DNA from: Bacteroidales bacterium UBA4333
GTDB taxonomy: Bacteria; Bacteroidota; Bacteroidia; Bacteroidales; Paludibacteraceae
Reading direction: 5' to 3'
Assembly: GCA_002394335.1 (NCBI GenBank)
Contig: DGTP01000001.1
Coordinates: forward strand, 39,283-103,282
DNA: 64,000 nt
Part shown: piece after piece, positions 8,977-17,027 of the stretch
Position numbering within the stretch: the first letter of the stretch is position 1
Layout of the letters: each line of letters starts with the position of its first letter
Program-made: the position numbers and the translations under genes
Notes under the pieces: generated by a model
What the model saw: only the letters and a program-made list of their open reading frames with translations
Databases searched by the model: none
What the model was told of the DNA's origin: nothing

Positions 8977-9426
8977 CCCATAATGAATATTCGCGTGAGT
9001 TCATTAATTGTGTGACGTTTAATGAATTGTTTGAGTCATAAAGCGTCGTTTTATTTCACCGCGAAACACAAAAATATAACTTCGTGGCGGATTAAAAGCA
9101 TGATTTAATTTCATGCTGACCATATAAAATGGCAATCCATGATAGGATTTGAAACAAAAAAATGAAAAAAGTCCACATATATTGGGGTCCCCACAGGAAC
9201 CAGCAAAGCGTTCCGCATGGGGAGAGCGAAGGCAGGAGTTACCTCGTCGATTAAGCGGAGCGGTATCGACTTTTGTAACCTCCTTGCCGAACGCGAAGGT
9301 GATAGATTTTCGGTCTTTTTTGACTTATATATGGAGGGGTATATAAATACAACTATAAATACGCAATAACCTAAATGTTCGCAATTCGCGAACGGCGAAC
9401 ACAACGGATAACAGATTATCAAATAT
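8977..9426. other. Intergenic stretch with a hairpin and an unassigned coding-like frame
   Basis: Between the SEFIR gene and the RhuM gene lie a 7-bp perfect hairpin (AGCATGA 9097-9103 / TCATGCT 9111-9117) without a T-run, and a plus-strand frame open from 9166 to a TAA at about 9361. That frame contains GVPTGTSKAFRMGRAKAG and SIKRSGIDFCNLLAERE, which look coding-like but have no clear start codon (first ATG near 9217). I do not recognise the product; it may be the end of a decayed gene. Confidence 0.4.
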
Positions 9427-10461
9427 ATGTCCAAACAACTACAAATACGCAACTCCACAGCAGAGTTCTTGATCTTCCAAGCCGAAGACAAGGCGCAAGG
9501 CGTGCAGGTGTTCTACCAAGATGAGACCATCTGGGCTTCGCAAAAAGCCATCGCCGCTTTGTTTGATTGCTCAACAGACAACATAAGTCTGCACTTGAAA
9601 AACATCTTTGAGAGCGGAGAATTGCAAACGGAGGCAACAACCGAGAAATTCTCGGTAGTTCAAAAAGAGGGTAATAGAGAAGTTACTCGCTCAGTTCTCT
9701 TCTACAATCTTGATGCCATCATCTCAGTCGGGTACCGCGTGAACTCCATACGTGCTACGCAGTTCAGGCAGTGGTGTACGGCTGTGTTAAGGCAGTTTGC
9801 CATCCGTGGCTATGTCATTGACAAGAAACGCATGGAGAACGGAGCTTTCATCAGCGAGGATTACTTCGAGCACCTGTTAGCAGAAATCCGTGAGATCAGA
9901 CTCTCCGAGCGACGCTTCTATCAGAAACTGACGGATATATATGCAACGGCTATCGACTATAACCGCGATGCGCCTACTACGCGGGAGTTTTTCGCCAAAG
10001 TGCAGAACAAGATGCACTACGCCGTACACGGACAGACGGCTGCGGAACTGATTGTATCGCGTGCCAATGCTCAGAAAGAGCACATGGGGCTTACCACTTG
10101 GGAGAATGCACCGTACGGGAAGATTGTCAAACCCGATGTGAGCATTGCCAAGAACTATCTCAACGAAGCCGAATTGGAAGACATGGGACAATTGGTCAAC
10201 TCTGTCTTGGATGCCGCCGAACGTATGGCTAAACGACATATCCCGATGACCATGGAGGATTGGGCGAAACGTATCGACATCATTCTGGAAGCCACTGACG
10301 ATAGAATACTGACCGATGCCGGCTCGGTCTCGCATGAGTTCGCACAAGCTTTTGCAGAGACGGAATTTGAGAAATACCGCGTCATCCAGGACCGTCTGTT
10401 TGAATCGGATTTTGACAAGTTCACTCTGCCGACATTGCCTTTTGAAGATCAGAAAGATTAA
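9427..10461 (+). CDS. RhuM-family protein (virulence RhuM/Fic-associated family)
   Basis: 344 residues of the RhuM family: VFYQDETIWASQKAIAALF, then NISLHLKNIFESGEL (about 50-65), the conserved core YNLDAIISVGYRVNS and FRQWCTAVLRQFAIRGYVID, and a C-terminal half with KMHYAVHGQTAAELIVSRAN. The N-terminal part resembles a DNA-binding KilA-N/ANT-like module; the biochemical activity of the family is not established. RhuM genes are common neighbours of type I R-M genes in Bacteroidales, which fits this island. Confidence 0.85.
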   Translation: MSKQLQIRNSTAEFLIFQAEDKAQGVQVFYQDETIWASQKAIAALFDCSTDNISLHLKNIFESGELQTEATTEKFSVVQKEGNREVTRSVLFYNLDAIISVGYRVNSIRATQFRQWCTAVLRQFAIRGYVIDKKRMENGAFISEDYFEHLLAEIREIRLSERRFYQKLTDIYATAIDYNRDAPTTREFFAKVQNKMHYAVHGQTAAELIVSRANAQKEHMGLTTWENAPYGKIVKPDVSIAKNYLNEAELEDMGQLVNSVLDAAERMAKRHIPMTMEDWAKRIDIILEATDDRILTDAGSVSHEFAQAFAETEFEKYRVIQDRLFESDFDKFTLPTLPFEDQKD

Positions 10462-10490
10462 CCATGCCTTGTCCGCATACTAAATGGAGC

Positions 10491-10507
10491 GGGCAATAAT
10501 ATTGCCC
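10491..10507. repeat. Short palindrome downstream of the RhuM gene
   Basis: Perfect inverted repeat GGGCAAT (10491-10497) / ATTGCCC (10501-10507) with a 3-nt loop and no T-run. It could be an operator or a weak terminator hairpin. A TAAATTTG box (10547-10554) follows, but without a convincing -33 box. Confidence 0.4.
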
Positions 10508-10587
10508 TGAAACGGACGAATCAGGGAGAGGGAAGAACAAGAGGATTAAATTTGCAGAATTCAAATAAAATTAAACAACAAAATACT

Positions 10588-11382
10588 ATGACAGATTTAT
10601 TGATTCTTTTTGCGGTGGCGATGGCAGTGTCCGCAATAGGGTGGAAATACTTTGTGTATTTCTTCAGTCTTGGTTACGGTTATGGGATAGCCGCTCTAGC
10701 AATCACGATGGGCGTGATGTATCACGCTAATCTGAGTGTTCCGACAGCGCTGATGTTAGTGCTGCTGCTGATTTTCGGAATCCGGCTTGGTACGTATCTT
10801 TTGGTGCGCGAACGCAAGGCGGTGGGGTATCGTAAGATTCTCTACGGCGAGGGTCATTCGGACAAGAAACCCACCGGCGTGATGATTATGATATGGTTGT
10901 TCTGTGCGCTGCTGTATGTAGCGCAGGTGAGTCCGGTGGCTTTCCGGCTGGCGAACGGTCCGCACGACAGCGAGCTGTGGGCGTGGATAGGTGCGGCGGT
11001 TGTAGCTTGCGGTATCTTGCTGGAGAGCATCAGCGATGCGCAGAAGAGTGCCGCGAAGAAAAAGAACCCGAAACGGTTCGTTGATACAGGTTTGTACCGT
11101 TTGGTGCGCTGCCCGAACTACTTAGGCGAAGTGACTATCTGGACCGGTGCGCTGCTGAGCGGAATCGGCGCAGGGCTGAACTGGTGGCAATGGATGATTG
11201 TAGCTATCGGCTATGCAGGTATCGTATTTGTAATGTTCAGCGGCGCACGCCGTCTGGAGCTGCGTCAGAACGCCGCTTACGGCAATGATCCAGAGTATCA
11301 GGCGTACGTGAAGAAGACTCCGATCCTGATTCCGTTCCTGCCGATTTACTCCGTAGCCAAATACGAATGGCTCAAGGCATGA
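10588..11382 (+). CDS. DUF1295 membrane protein (steroid 5-alpha-reductase-like fold)
   Basis: 264-residue multi-pass inner-membrane protein of the DUF1295 family, related to steroid 5-alpha reductases and isoprenylcysteine methyltransferases; the substrate is unknown. About six hydrophobic helices are visible. The family signature in the C-terminal half is RFVDTGLYRLVRCPNYLGEV, followed by RRLELRQNAAYGNDPEYQAY and a hydrophobic end. I chose the ATG at 10588; the in-frame TTG at 10552 lies inside a TAAATTTG box. The next gene starts within a few bases of the stop, so the two are probably co-transcribed. Confidence 0.85.
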   Translation: MTDLLILFAVAMAVSAIGWKYFVYFFSLGYGYGIAALAITMGVMYHANLSVPTALMLVLLLIFGIRLGTYLLVRERKAVGYRKILYGEGHSDKKPTGVMIMIWLFCALLYVAQVSPVAFRLANGPHDSELWAWIGAAVVACGILLESISDAQKSAAKKKNPKRFVDTGLYRLVRCPNYLGEVTIWTGALLSGIGAGLNWWQWMIVAIGYAGIVFVMFSGARRLELRQNAAYGNDPEYQAYVKKTPILIPFLPIYSVAKYEWLKA

Positions 11383-11387
11383 GTGTC

Positions 11388-12638
11388 ATGAAAAGAGAAT
11401 TATTTTTCGTAGTGGCAACACTATGCACGGTGTGCATGGTGTCCTGCCGGCCGGCGCCGAAAGGCGAGATGGCGTACCCGCAGGCAGAGTGGAGTGAAGC
11501 AGGAGATATTTTGATGCACACTCCCGGTGCAGAGTTGTTCAACGGCGTGATACACCCCTCGGCAGGGCTGTTTGAGCACTATTTCGATGTAGAGCAAGCC
11601 GCCGCGGAGCACCGCGAGTATAAGCGTCTGTTGGAGAAGAATGGTATCCGCGTACACACCGTAGAGGAGATTCTGAACGAGACAGGGATAGACACGCTGC
11701 GGGCGTTAGCAGCCAAGGTGCTGAAATACGATATATCCGCCATCCCCGATGAGGACGCTGAGGCGTCAGAGGCATACCGGCAGCAGACGATAGAGGCGAT
11801 GAGCAAGGGCGATCTGATCCGCTGTATTTTATTACAACCGACGGTCAAACTGAGCCGTACGGACAATAACACCGGCTACGAGGCGCAGTATATCCAGAAC
11901 CCGCTGATGAACCTCTATTTCACGCGGGACCAGAGTATCACGACTCCGCGCGGACATATTATTTGCCGAATGAACTCCTCGCAGCGAGCGCCGGAGACGG
12001 ATATTATTGAGGTCTGCTACCATCATCTGGGTGTGGATCCGGTGCTGCGTATAGAAGGTGAGGGACGGCTGGAAGGCGGCGATTATTTCCCTGCCGGCAC
12101 GATTTCGCTCATCGGCTGCGGCATGCGTACGAACCGGGAAGGAATCCGTCAAGTGATGGCGGCAGACGCGTTCGGACATGACACCGTGGTGGTAGTTCGT
12201 GACCATAAGTTCTGGCAGATGCAGATGCACCTTGATACGTATTTCAATATCATCGACAGGGACTTGTGCACGATGGTGCGTAGCCGGTTAGAGGCGCAGC
12301 CCGGCGAGCCGGAGTACGTGACCTGCGACATATACGTCCGCGCCGCCGGAGAGAAGGAATACCGCCTTATTGCGGAAGATACGCCGTTTGTGGGTTTCCT
12401 GCGTGAGCGGGGTATGCAGATTATCCCGATTGACCCGGAGGACGAGATGCACTATGCCAATAACTATCTGACCATCGCACCGCGTCATATCATGGCTGTA
12501 GGCGGTCAGAGCGAAACGCTCCAACAGCGTTTCCGCGAAGCCGGAGTGAAAGTAGAGTGGGTGCCGTTGGAAAGCCTGATAGACGGCTATGGCGCCGCAC
12601 ACTGCATGACGCAGGTGATGAATAGACTAAAAGACTGA
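11388..12638 (+). CDS. Arginine-deiminase-family lipoprotein
   Basis: 416 residues. The N-terminus MKRELFFVVATLCTVCMVSC is a lipoprotein signal with lipidated Cys20, so the enzyme should be anchored outside the inner membrane. The rest has the arginine deiminase layout: NPLMNLYFTRDQS (Asp181), GRLEGGDYF (Glu229), MHLDTYFNIID (His281, Asp283) and GYGAAHCMTQ (Cys406), so all catalytic positions are present. The expected reaction is arginine (or a related guanidino compound) to citrulline plus ammonia. Starts at 11367 and 11379 are also in frame; 11388 gives the best signal peptide. No ornithine carbamoyltransferase or carbamate kinase is nearby, so a classical ADI energy pathway is not supported here. 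Confidence 0.85.
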   Translation: MKRELFFVVATLCTVCMVSCRPAPKGEMAYPQAEWSEAGDILMHTPGAELFNGVIHPSAGLFEHYFDVEQAAAEHREYKRLLEKNGIRVHTVEEILNETGIDTLRALAAKVLKYDISAIPDEDAEASEAYRQQTIEAMSKGDLIRCILLQPTVKLSRTDNNTGYEAQYIQNPLMNLYFTRDQSITTPRGHIICRMNSSQRAPETDIIEVCYHHLGVDPVLRIEGEGRLEGGDYFPAGTISLIGCGMRTNREGIRQVMAADAFGHDTVVVVRDHKFWQMQMHLDTYFNIIDRDLCTMVRSRLEAQPGEPEYVTCDIYVRAAGEKEYRLIAEDTPFVGFLRERGMQIIPIDPEDEMHYANNYLTIAPRHIMAVGGQSETLQQRFREAGVKVEWVPLESLIDGYGAAHCMTQVMNRLKD

Positions 12639-12645
12639 TAGAAAG

Positions 12646-14160
12646 ATGGAAGAGTTTGTTTTTTTAGGTTTTAATGTGCATGCATGGATTACGATAGTGA
12701 CCGTGCTGGCGTTGTTTACCATCATGCTGTTTACCAAAGTCCGTGCGGATGCGGTGTTTTTAGGCGCGACGGTAATCCTGTACGTCACGGGTGTGCTGGA
12801 CGCCAAAGAGGCTTTCTCGGGACTCAGCCAGTCATCCGTGGTGGTAGTGGGAGTGCTGTTTGTGGTAGTAGCCGGTCTGACCTATACCGGTGTGCTGCAA
12901 TGGATCGTAAAACACCTGTTGGGTCAACCCAAACGATGGAGCAATGCAGTTGTACGGCTCATGCTGCCGGTAGCGGGATTGAGTTCGTTCCTGAGCAACA
13001 CTACGGTCGTCGCCCTGTTTATCGGCATTGTGAAAATGTGGTCGAAGAAACTGGGAATCGCTCCGTCGAAGCTGCTGATTCCGCTGAGTTACGCCTCGGG
13101 AATGGGCGGTGTGTGTACGTTGATCGGTACGCCGCCGAACCTCATCATCAGCGGTCTGTATGCCGAGGAGACGGGTATTCAGATGAATGTGTTAGCCACG
13201 ACTATTCCGGGTCTTTTCTGTCTGGCGGTAGGCGTGCTGTCTATCCTTGCCATGCGGCGGCTGTTGCCGGACCGGCAGGCGGCAGATGATACGCAAGAAG
13301 ACACGACGGATTATACGGTGGAGATGGTGGTGCCGTCTTCCTGCAAATATATCGGCGAGACGCTTGGTTATGCCGGGCTGATCAACGTGAACGGCGGCAG
13401 GTTAATCCGAATGCACCATTTCGACGGAGTGGCGGTGCCGATAGATGAGAATGAGTTCATTATGGGCGGTGACAAACTGGTCTTTGCCGGCAATATCAAA
13501 GAGATCATGGAGTTGACCAAGACACATGGTCTGGTGCCCGGCGACGAAGTGATCAACATAGGTTTCAGGACACTATTCTCCGCGCTGATTATGATAGCGA
13601 TGGTGGTATTGTCTGCCACGGGCGTCATGCCGCTGCTGATGAGTGCCTGTCTGGCGGCATTGGCGATGGTGATCACCCGTTGCTGCACACCCAACCAAGC
13701 CATGAAATCCATCGACTGGAGTATCTTGGTTGTCTTTGCCGGTTCGGTGGTGTTAGGTCTGGCGATCCAGAAAACCGGTATCGCCGAGCGGATGGCAACA
13801 GGTATCTTGGATATATGCGGTACGAACCCCATTGTCGTGATGACGGCAGTATGCCTGGTAGCTACATTCATCACGGAGTTTATCTCCAATACGGCAGCCG
13901 GCGCGATGTTCTTTCCGATTATGTACCATGCGGCCGTCCAGTTGGGCTACGAACCGATGACTTTCCTCATCGCACTGATGATCAGCGTCAGCAGCAGTTT
14001 TGCTACGCCGATAGGTTCGCCGACACATATGATGGTTTATGGTCCGGGCGGATACCGGTTCACGGATTTCCTGCGGATAGGTTTTTGGATGAACCTCATT
14101 ATTCTGGCGGCGAATATATTCATTACGAATATCATTTATCCGCTTACACCACTTGGATGA
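12646..14160 (+). CDS. SLC13/DASS-family permease with an RCK (TrkA-C) domain
   Basis: 504-residue transporter of the divalent anion:Na+ symporter (CitT/ArsB) superfamily. Two homologous halves carry the signature hairpins: SNTTVVALFIG with TLIGTPPNLIISG in the first, SNTAAGAMFFPI with ATPIGSPTHMMVYGPGGY in the second. The cytoplasmic loop (about 206-290) contains a single TrkA-C/RCK_C domain (VPSSCKYIGETLG, NEFIMGGDKLVFAG), likely regulatory. It starts 7 nt after the deiminase gene and presumably imports a product or substrate connected with it; the substrate cannot be read from sequence. Confidence 0.9.
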   Translation: MEEFVFLGFNVHAWITIVTVLALFTIMLFTKVRADAVFLGATVILYVTGVLDAKEAFSGLSQSSVVVVGVLFVVVAGLTYTGVLQWIVKHLLGQPKRWSNAVVRLMLPVAGLSSFLSNTTVVALFIGIVKMWSKKLGIAPSKLLIPLSYASGMGGVCTLIGTPPNLIISGLYAEETGIQMNVLATTIPGLFCLAVGVLSILAMRRLLPDRQAADDTQEDTTDYTVEMVVPSSCKYIGETLGYAGLINVNGGRLIRMHHFDGVAVPIDENEFIMGGDKLVFAGNIKEIMELTKTHGLVPGDEVINIGFRTLFSALIMIAMVVLSATGVMPLLMSACLAALAMVITRCCTPNQAMKSIDWSILVVFAGSVVLGLAIQKTGIAERMATGILDICGTNPIVVMTAVCLVATFITEFISNTAAGAMFFPIMYHAAVQLGYEPMTFLIALMISVSSSFATPIGSPTHMMVYGPGGYRFTDFLRIGFWMNLIILAANIFITNIIYPLTPLG

Positions 14161-14230
14161 AACGTACTCCGGTCAACCTTTTTCAACTTTCATCATCCAC
14201 TTTTGTCCCATTTTTGTGACAACTCCTCCC

Positions 14231-14285
14231 CTAAGGGTCTTGTAAGGGTTGAGTCAGGGGTTCGTAATGGGTTTGTCGAGTCACC
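14231..14285. repeat. Array of five degenerate 11-bp repeats
   Basis: Consecutive units CTAAGGGTCTT, GTAAGGGTTGA, GTCAGGGGTTC, GTAATGGGTTT and GTCGAGTCACC. The array ends ~133 bp before the -33 box at 14418. The remaining part of 14161-14417 has one imperfect GC-rich hairpin (about 14314-14344) and nothing else I can support. Confidence 0.75.
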
Positions 14286-14417
14286 GATTTCTATCCGCCC
14301 TATATTCTATCAGGCGCTTGCGCTGGTCTTACTACAGCGCAGCGTTCTTACAGTGAAACGGTCACGCAGTAAAATCTGTGCAATCTGTGGACAAAAACAG
14401 AAAAAAATCCTTTTTTA

Positions 14418-14449
14418 TTTGCATATGTCCAAAATTTGTTGTACCTTTG
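14418..14449 (+). promoter_or_regulatory. Promoter of the TPR protein/ribH/lysC run
   Basis: TTTG at 14418-14421 extended to TTTGCATATGTCC, 20-nt spacer, TACCTTTG at 14442-14449. The sequence is nearly identical over 30 bases to the glnN promoter at 25360. Confidence 0.85.
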
Positions 14450-14522
14450 CACGATTTTTAGAGAACAGAAATCGGATTATATTAAACCAAATAGTAGAAA
14501 TATAATAAAATATCATAAATTT

Positions 14523-15242
14523 ATGGCACAGAAAAAAGTAAACAAACAAGACCAGGAATTGGAATCTGTAAACGAGGCTTTGTCCCAGTCCGGACAGTGG
14601 ATTGAAGAGCACCAGAAGGCGATTACTATCGGCGCCGGTGTGGTAGTGGCAGTGGTACTCGGAGTAATGGCTGTCTATCAGTGGGTGATCAAACCGAACC
14701 GCATCGCTGCAAGTAACGAAAACGCTACCGCAGAGGTGATTTTCGCGCAAGCTGAGCAGGCTGCAATGCAAGGCGACACAGTCAGAGCCAAAGCGCTCTT
14801 CGAAAAAGCCCTTAATGGCGTACAGGACTCCGATACTATCGGTTTCCTTGAGGTGGCAGACAACTACAGCAACCAGCAGGCAGAGCTTGCTGCACTCTAC
14901 GCCGGTGTATGCTACGCCGAGTTGGGACAGATGGAAGAGGCTGTCGAGTATCTCAACAAGTTCTCTGCATCGGATATCACGGTCGGAGACGCTGCTCAGA
15001 TGCGTCTGGGTGATGTCTATGTAGAGCTTGGCGAACTGGAGAAGGCTGCCAAGGCTTTTGAGAAAGCTGCCAAGGGAGAGAACGATGTGATTGCTCCGAT
15101 GGCGCTGATGAAAGCCGGAAGAGTGTATCTCAAACTGGAGAACAAAGAGGCTGCCAAAACTGTCTTTGAGACGGTTAAGACCAAGTTCTTTAACACCCAG
15201 GAGGCACAAGAGGTAGAAAAATACTTGCCAATGTGTGACTAA
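14523..15242 (+). CDS. Membrane-anchored TPR-repeat protein
   Basis: 239 residues: a short basic cytoplasmic head (MAQKKVNKQDQELESV), one transmembrane helix (about 37-58, TIGAGVVVAVVLGVMAVYQW), then tetratricopeptide repeats facing the periplasm (LAALYAGVCYAELGQMEEAV, MRLGDVYVELGELEKAAKAF, LMKAGRVYLKLENKEAAKTV). It is probably a scaffold for protein contacts; the partner is unknown. The family is common in Bacteroidales next to ribH, as here, where the ribH start overlaps the stop by one base (TAATG). An in-frame start at 14436 lies inside the promoter and is rejected. Confidence 0.85.
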   Translation: MAQKKVNKQDQELESVNEALSQSGQWIEEHQKAITIGAGVVVAVVLGVMAVYQWVIKPNRIAASNENATAEVIFAQAEQAAMQGDTVRAKALFEKALNGVQDSDTIGFLEVADNYSNQQAELAALYAGVCYAELGQMEEAVEYLNKFSASDITVGDAAQMRLGDVYVELGELEKAAKAFEKAAKGENDVIAPMALMKAGRVYLKLENKEAAKTVFETVKTKFFNTQEAQEVEKYLPMCD

Positions 15243-15721
15243 TGACTACCGATTTATCACAATACGATGTTAATCAATTGCCTAGCGCTGATGTACTCAA
15301 ACATCAGCGTTATGCAATTATTGTTGCCGACTGGAACAGCGAAATCACCTTTGCCATGGCGCAAGGGGCTGTCGATACACTCCGCAAACACGGGGTCGCA
15401 GAGGACGGTATTCTCATTACCCACGTGCCCGGCACAGTTGAACTGACGTATGCGGCTGCCAAGGCTGTCAACGAGTATGTTGACCTCGATGCGATCATAG
15501 TGATCGGATGCGTGATACAGGGCGATACGCCGCATTTTGACTATGTGTGTCAGTCCGTGACGCAGGGAGTGGCAATCCTCAATGCGCAAGGCAATGTGCC
15601 GGTGATCTTCTCTGTCCTCACCACCCTCAACCGCCAGCAGGCGCTTGACCGCTGCGGAGGCAAACTTGGTAACAAAGGCGTCGAAGGCGCATACACCGCC
15701 ATCCGCATGGCTAATCTCTAA
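15242..15721 (+). CDS. ribH: 6,7-dimethyl-8-ribityllumazine synthase
   Basis: Penultimate enzyme of riboflavin synthesis; condenses 5-amino-6-ribitylaminouracil with 3,4-dihydroxybutanone 4-phosphate. The 159 residues have the family motifs: ADWNSEITFAMAQGAVDTL, THVPGTVELTYAAA (phosphate and substrate binding), IGCVIQGDTPHFDYV with the catalytic His, and NRQQALDRCGG. The length is typical of the icosahedral capsid-forming enzyme. No other rib genes are in the window. Confidence 0.96.
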   Translation: MTTDLSQYDVNQLPSADVLKHQRYAIIVADWNSEITFAMAQGAVDTLRKHGVAEDGILITHVPGTVELTYAAAKAVNEYVDLDAIIVIGCVIQGDTPHFDYVCQSVTQGVAILNAQGNVPVIFSVLTTLNRQQALDRCGGKLGNKGVEGAYTAIRMANL

Positions 15722-15777
15722 CATCTGCCCCGGACATCTGCCCTCAGCCAATGCCAGAACCCAAAGTCAAAAGGAAA

Positions 15778-17016
15778 ATGAAGGTTTACAAATTCGGAGG
15801 AGCTTCTGTTGCCACAAGCGAAGGCATCAGCAATGTGGCGCGCATCATCTCGCTCTGCGAAGATGACGTGCTTGTCGTTGTTTCGGCAATGGGCAAGACC
15901 ACCAACGCCCTTGAGCGCGTCTTGGACGCACTCATGGCGGATGACCACGTTCTGGCACAGAGGGAGTGGGATAGTATCGTCGCTTACCACGATGCGGTCA
16001 TCGACAGGCTTTCCCTGCCGCACGACATTCTTCCGTTCCGTTCTGTCCCTTCTCTTTGGGACAAGTCCGACTATGACCTTAGTTATGACCAGCTGGTGAG
16101 TCTCGGAGAACTGATCTCCTCTGCCATCGTGCAGGCTTGCCTGCTTTCGCAGGGGATTGATTGTGACCGGCTTGACATGACACGCCTTCTGCGCACTGAT
16201 CATACGTATCGCGATGCACGGGTGGATCTCGCCGTCTCGCAGGCGTTGCTGCGCCAAGCTTTGCAGAAGAGCACCAAGCGCGTGCACGTGCTGCAAGGCT
16301 TCATAGGCGGCACGGAAGACGGACTGCGTACCACGCTCGGACGCGAGGGATCGGATTATACGGCTGCTTTGGTGGGCAATTTTGTGGATGCGGAGTCGGT
16401 GACGATATGGAAAGATGTACCGGGTATCCTTAACGCTGATCCGAGGCTGGTGCCCAACACGGTGCTGATTCCCGAATTGCGGTACAGCGATGCCGTCGAA
16501 CTCAGTTACTCCGGCGCACAGATCATCCACCCCAAGACTATCCGCCCGCTGGAGAACAAGCATATTCCCCTCTATGTAAAACCTTTTGGCGACCCTGCAG
16601 CGCCGGGTTCGAAGATCCATGCCGACGCCAAAGGACCGATACAGGTGCCGGTATATATATGGAGAAAGAACCAAGTGCTGATTACCGTCCGTCCGAAGGA
16701 TTTTGCTTTCGTGCTGGAGGAGAGCCTGAATACGCTCTTCGAGATTATTCACCGTCACCGCCTCAAGGTCTCGCTTATTCAGGCGTCGGCTGTAACAATC
16801 TCCGTCTCTGTGGACCATACACGTTATGTAGCAGCTGCACTGGAAGAACTGGCTGAGAGGTTTACGCTCAATTATAACGGCGGACTGTCGCTGCTCACCA
16901 TCCGCGGCACTACACCCCGGATTTTGGAGCAGGAGACGCAAGGGCGGGAAATACTGCTCAGCCAGACTACAAGACGCACAGCCCGTCTGTTGATCAAAGA
17001 AAACACACACACCTGA
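15778..17016 (+). CDS. lysC: Aspartate kinase (monofunctional)
   Basis: Phosphorylates aspartate, the first step toward lysine/diaminopimelate, threonine and methionine. 412 residues: KFGGASVATSEGI at the N-terminus (ATP site), SLGELISSAI, TTLGREGSDYTAALVG, WKDVPGILNADPRLV (aspartate site), and a C-terminal ACT region (about 300-400) that normally gives allosteric feedback. It is not fused to homoserine dehydrogenase. I chose the ATG at 15778 because homology begins there; an in-frame ATG at 15751 would add nine residues without family support. With dapA, dapL and dapF elsewhere in the window it supplies DAP for peptidoglycan. Confidence 0.93.
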   Translation: MKVYKFGGASVATSEGISNVARIISLCEDDVLVVVSAMGKTTNALERVLDALMADDHVLAQREWDSIVAYHDAVIDRLSLPHDILPFRSVPSLWDKSDYDLSYDQLVSLGELISSAIVQACLLSQGIDCDRLDMTRLLRTDHTYRDARVDLAVSQALLRQALQKSTKRVHVLQGFIGGTEDGLRTTLGREGSDYTAALVGNFVDAESVTIWKDVPGILNADPRLVPNTVLIPELRYSDAVELSYSGAQIIHPKTIRPLENKHIPLYVKPFGDPAAPGSKIHADAKGPIQVPVYIWRKNQVLITVRPKDFAFVLEESLNTLFEIIHRHRLKVSLIQASAVTISVSVDHTRYVAAALEELAERFTLNYNGGLSLLTIRGTTPRILEQETQGREILLSQTTRRTARLLIKENTHT

Positions 17017-17027
17017 TTTATAATACC

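Noticed and set aside
1065..10461. Defence region as a complete mobile element
   Set aside because: No transposase, recombinase, terminal inverted repeats or target duplications could be found at either end.
15718..17010. Long minus-strand frame (430 codons) opposite lysC
   Set aside because: Mirror of a strongly conserved aspartate kinase; no recognisable family.
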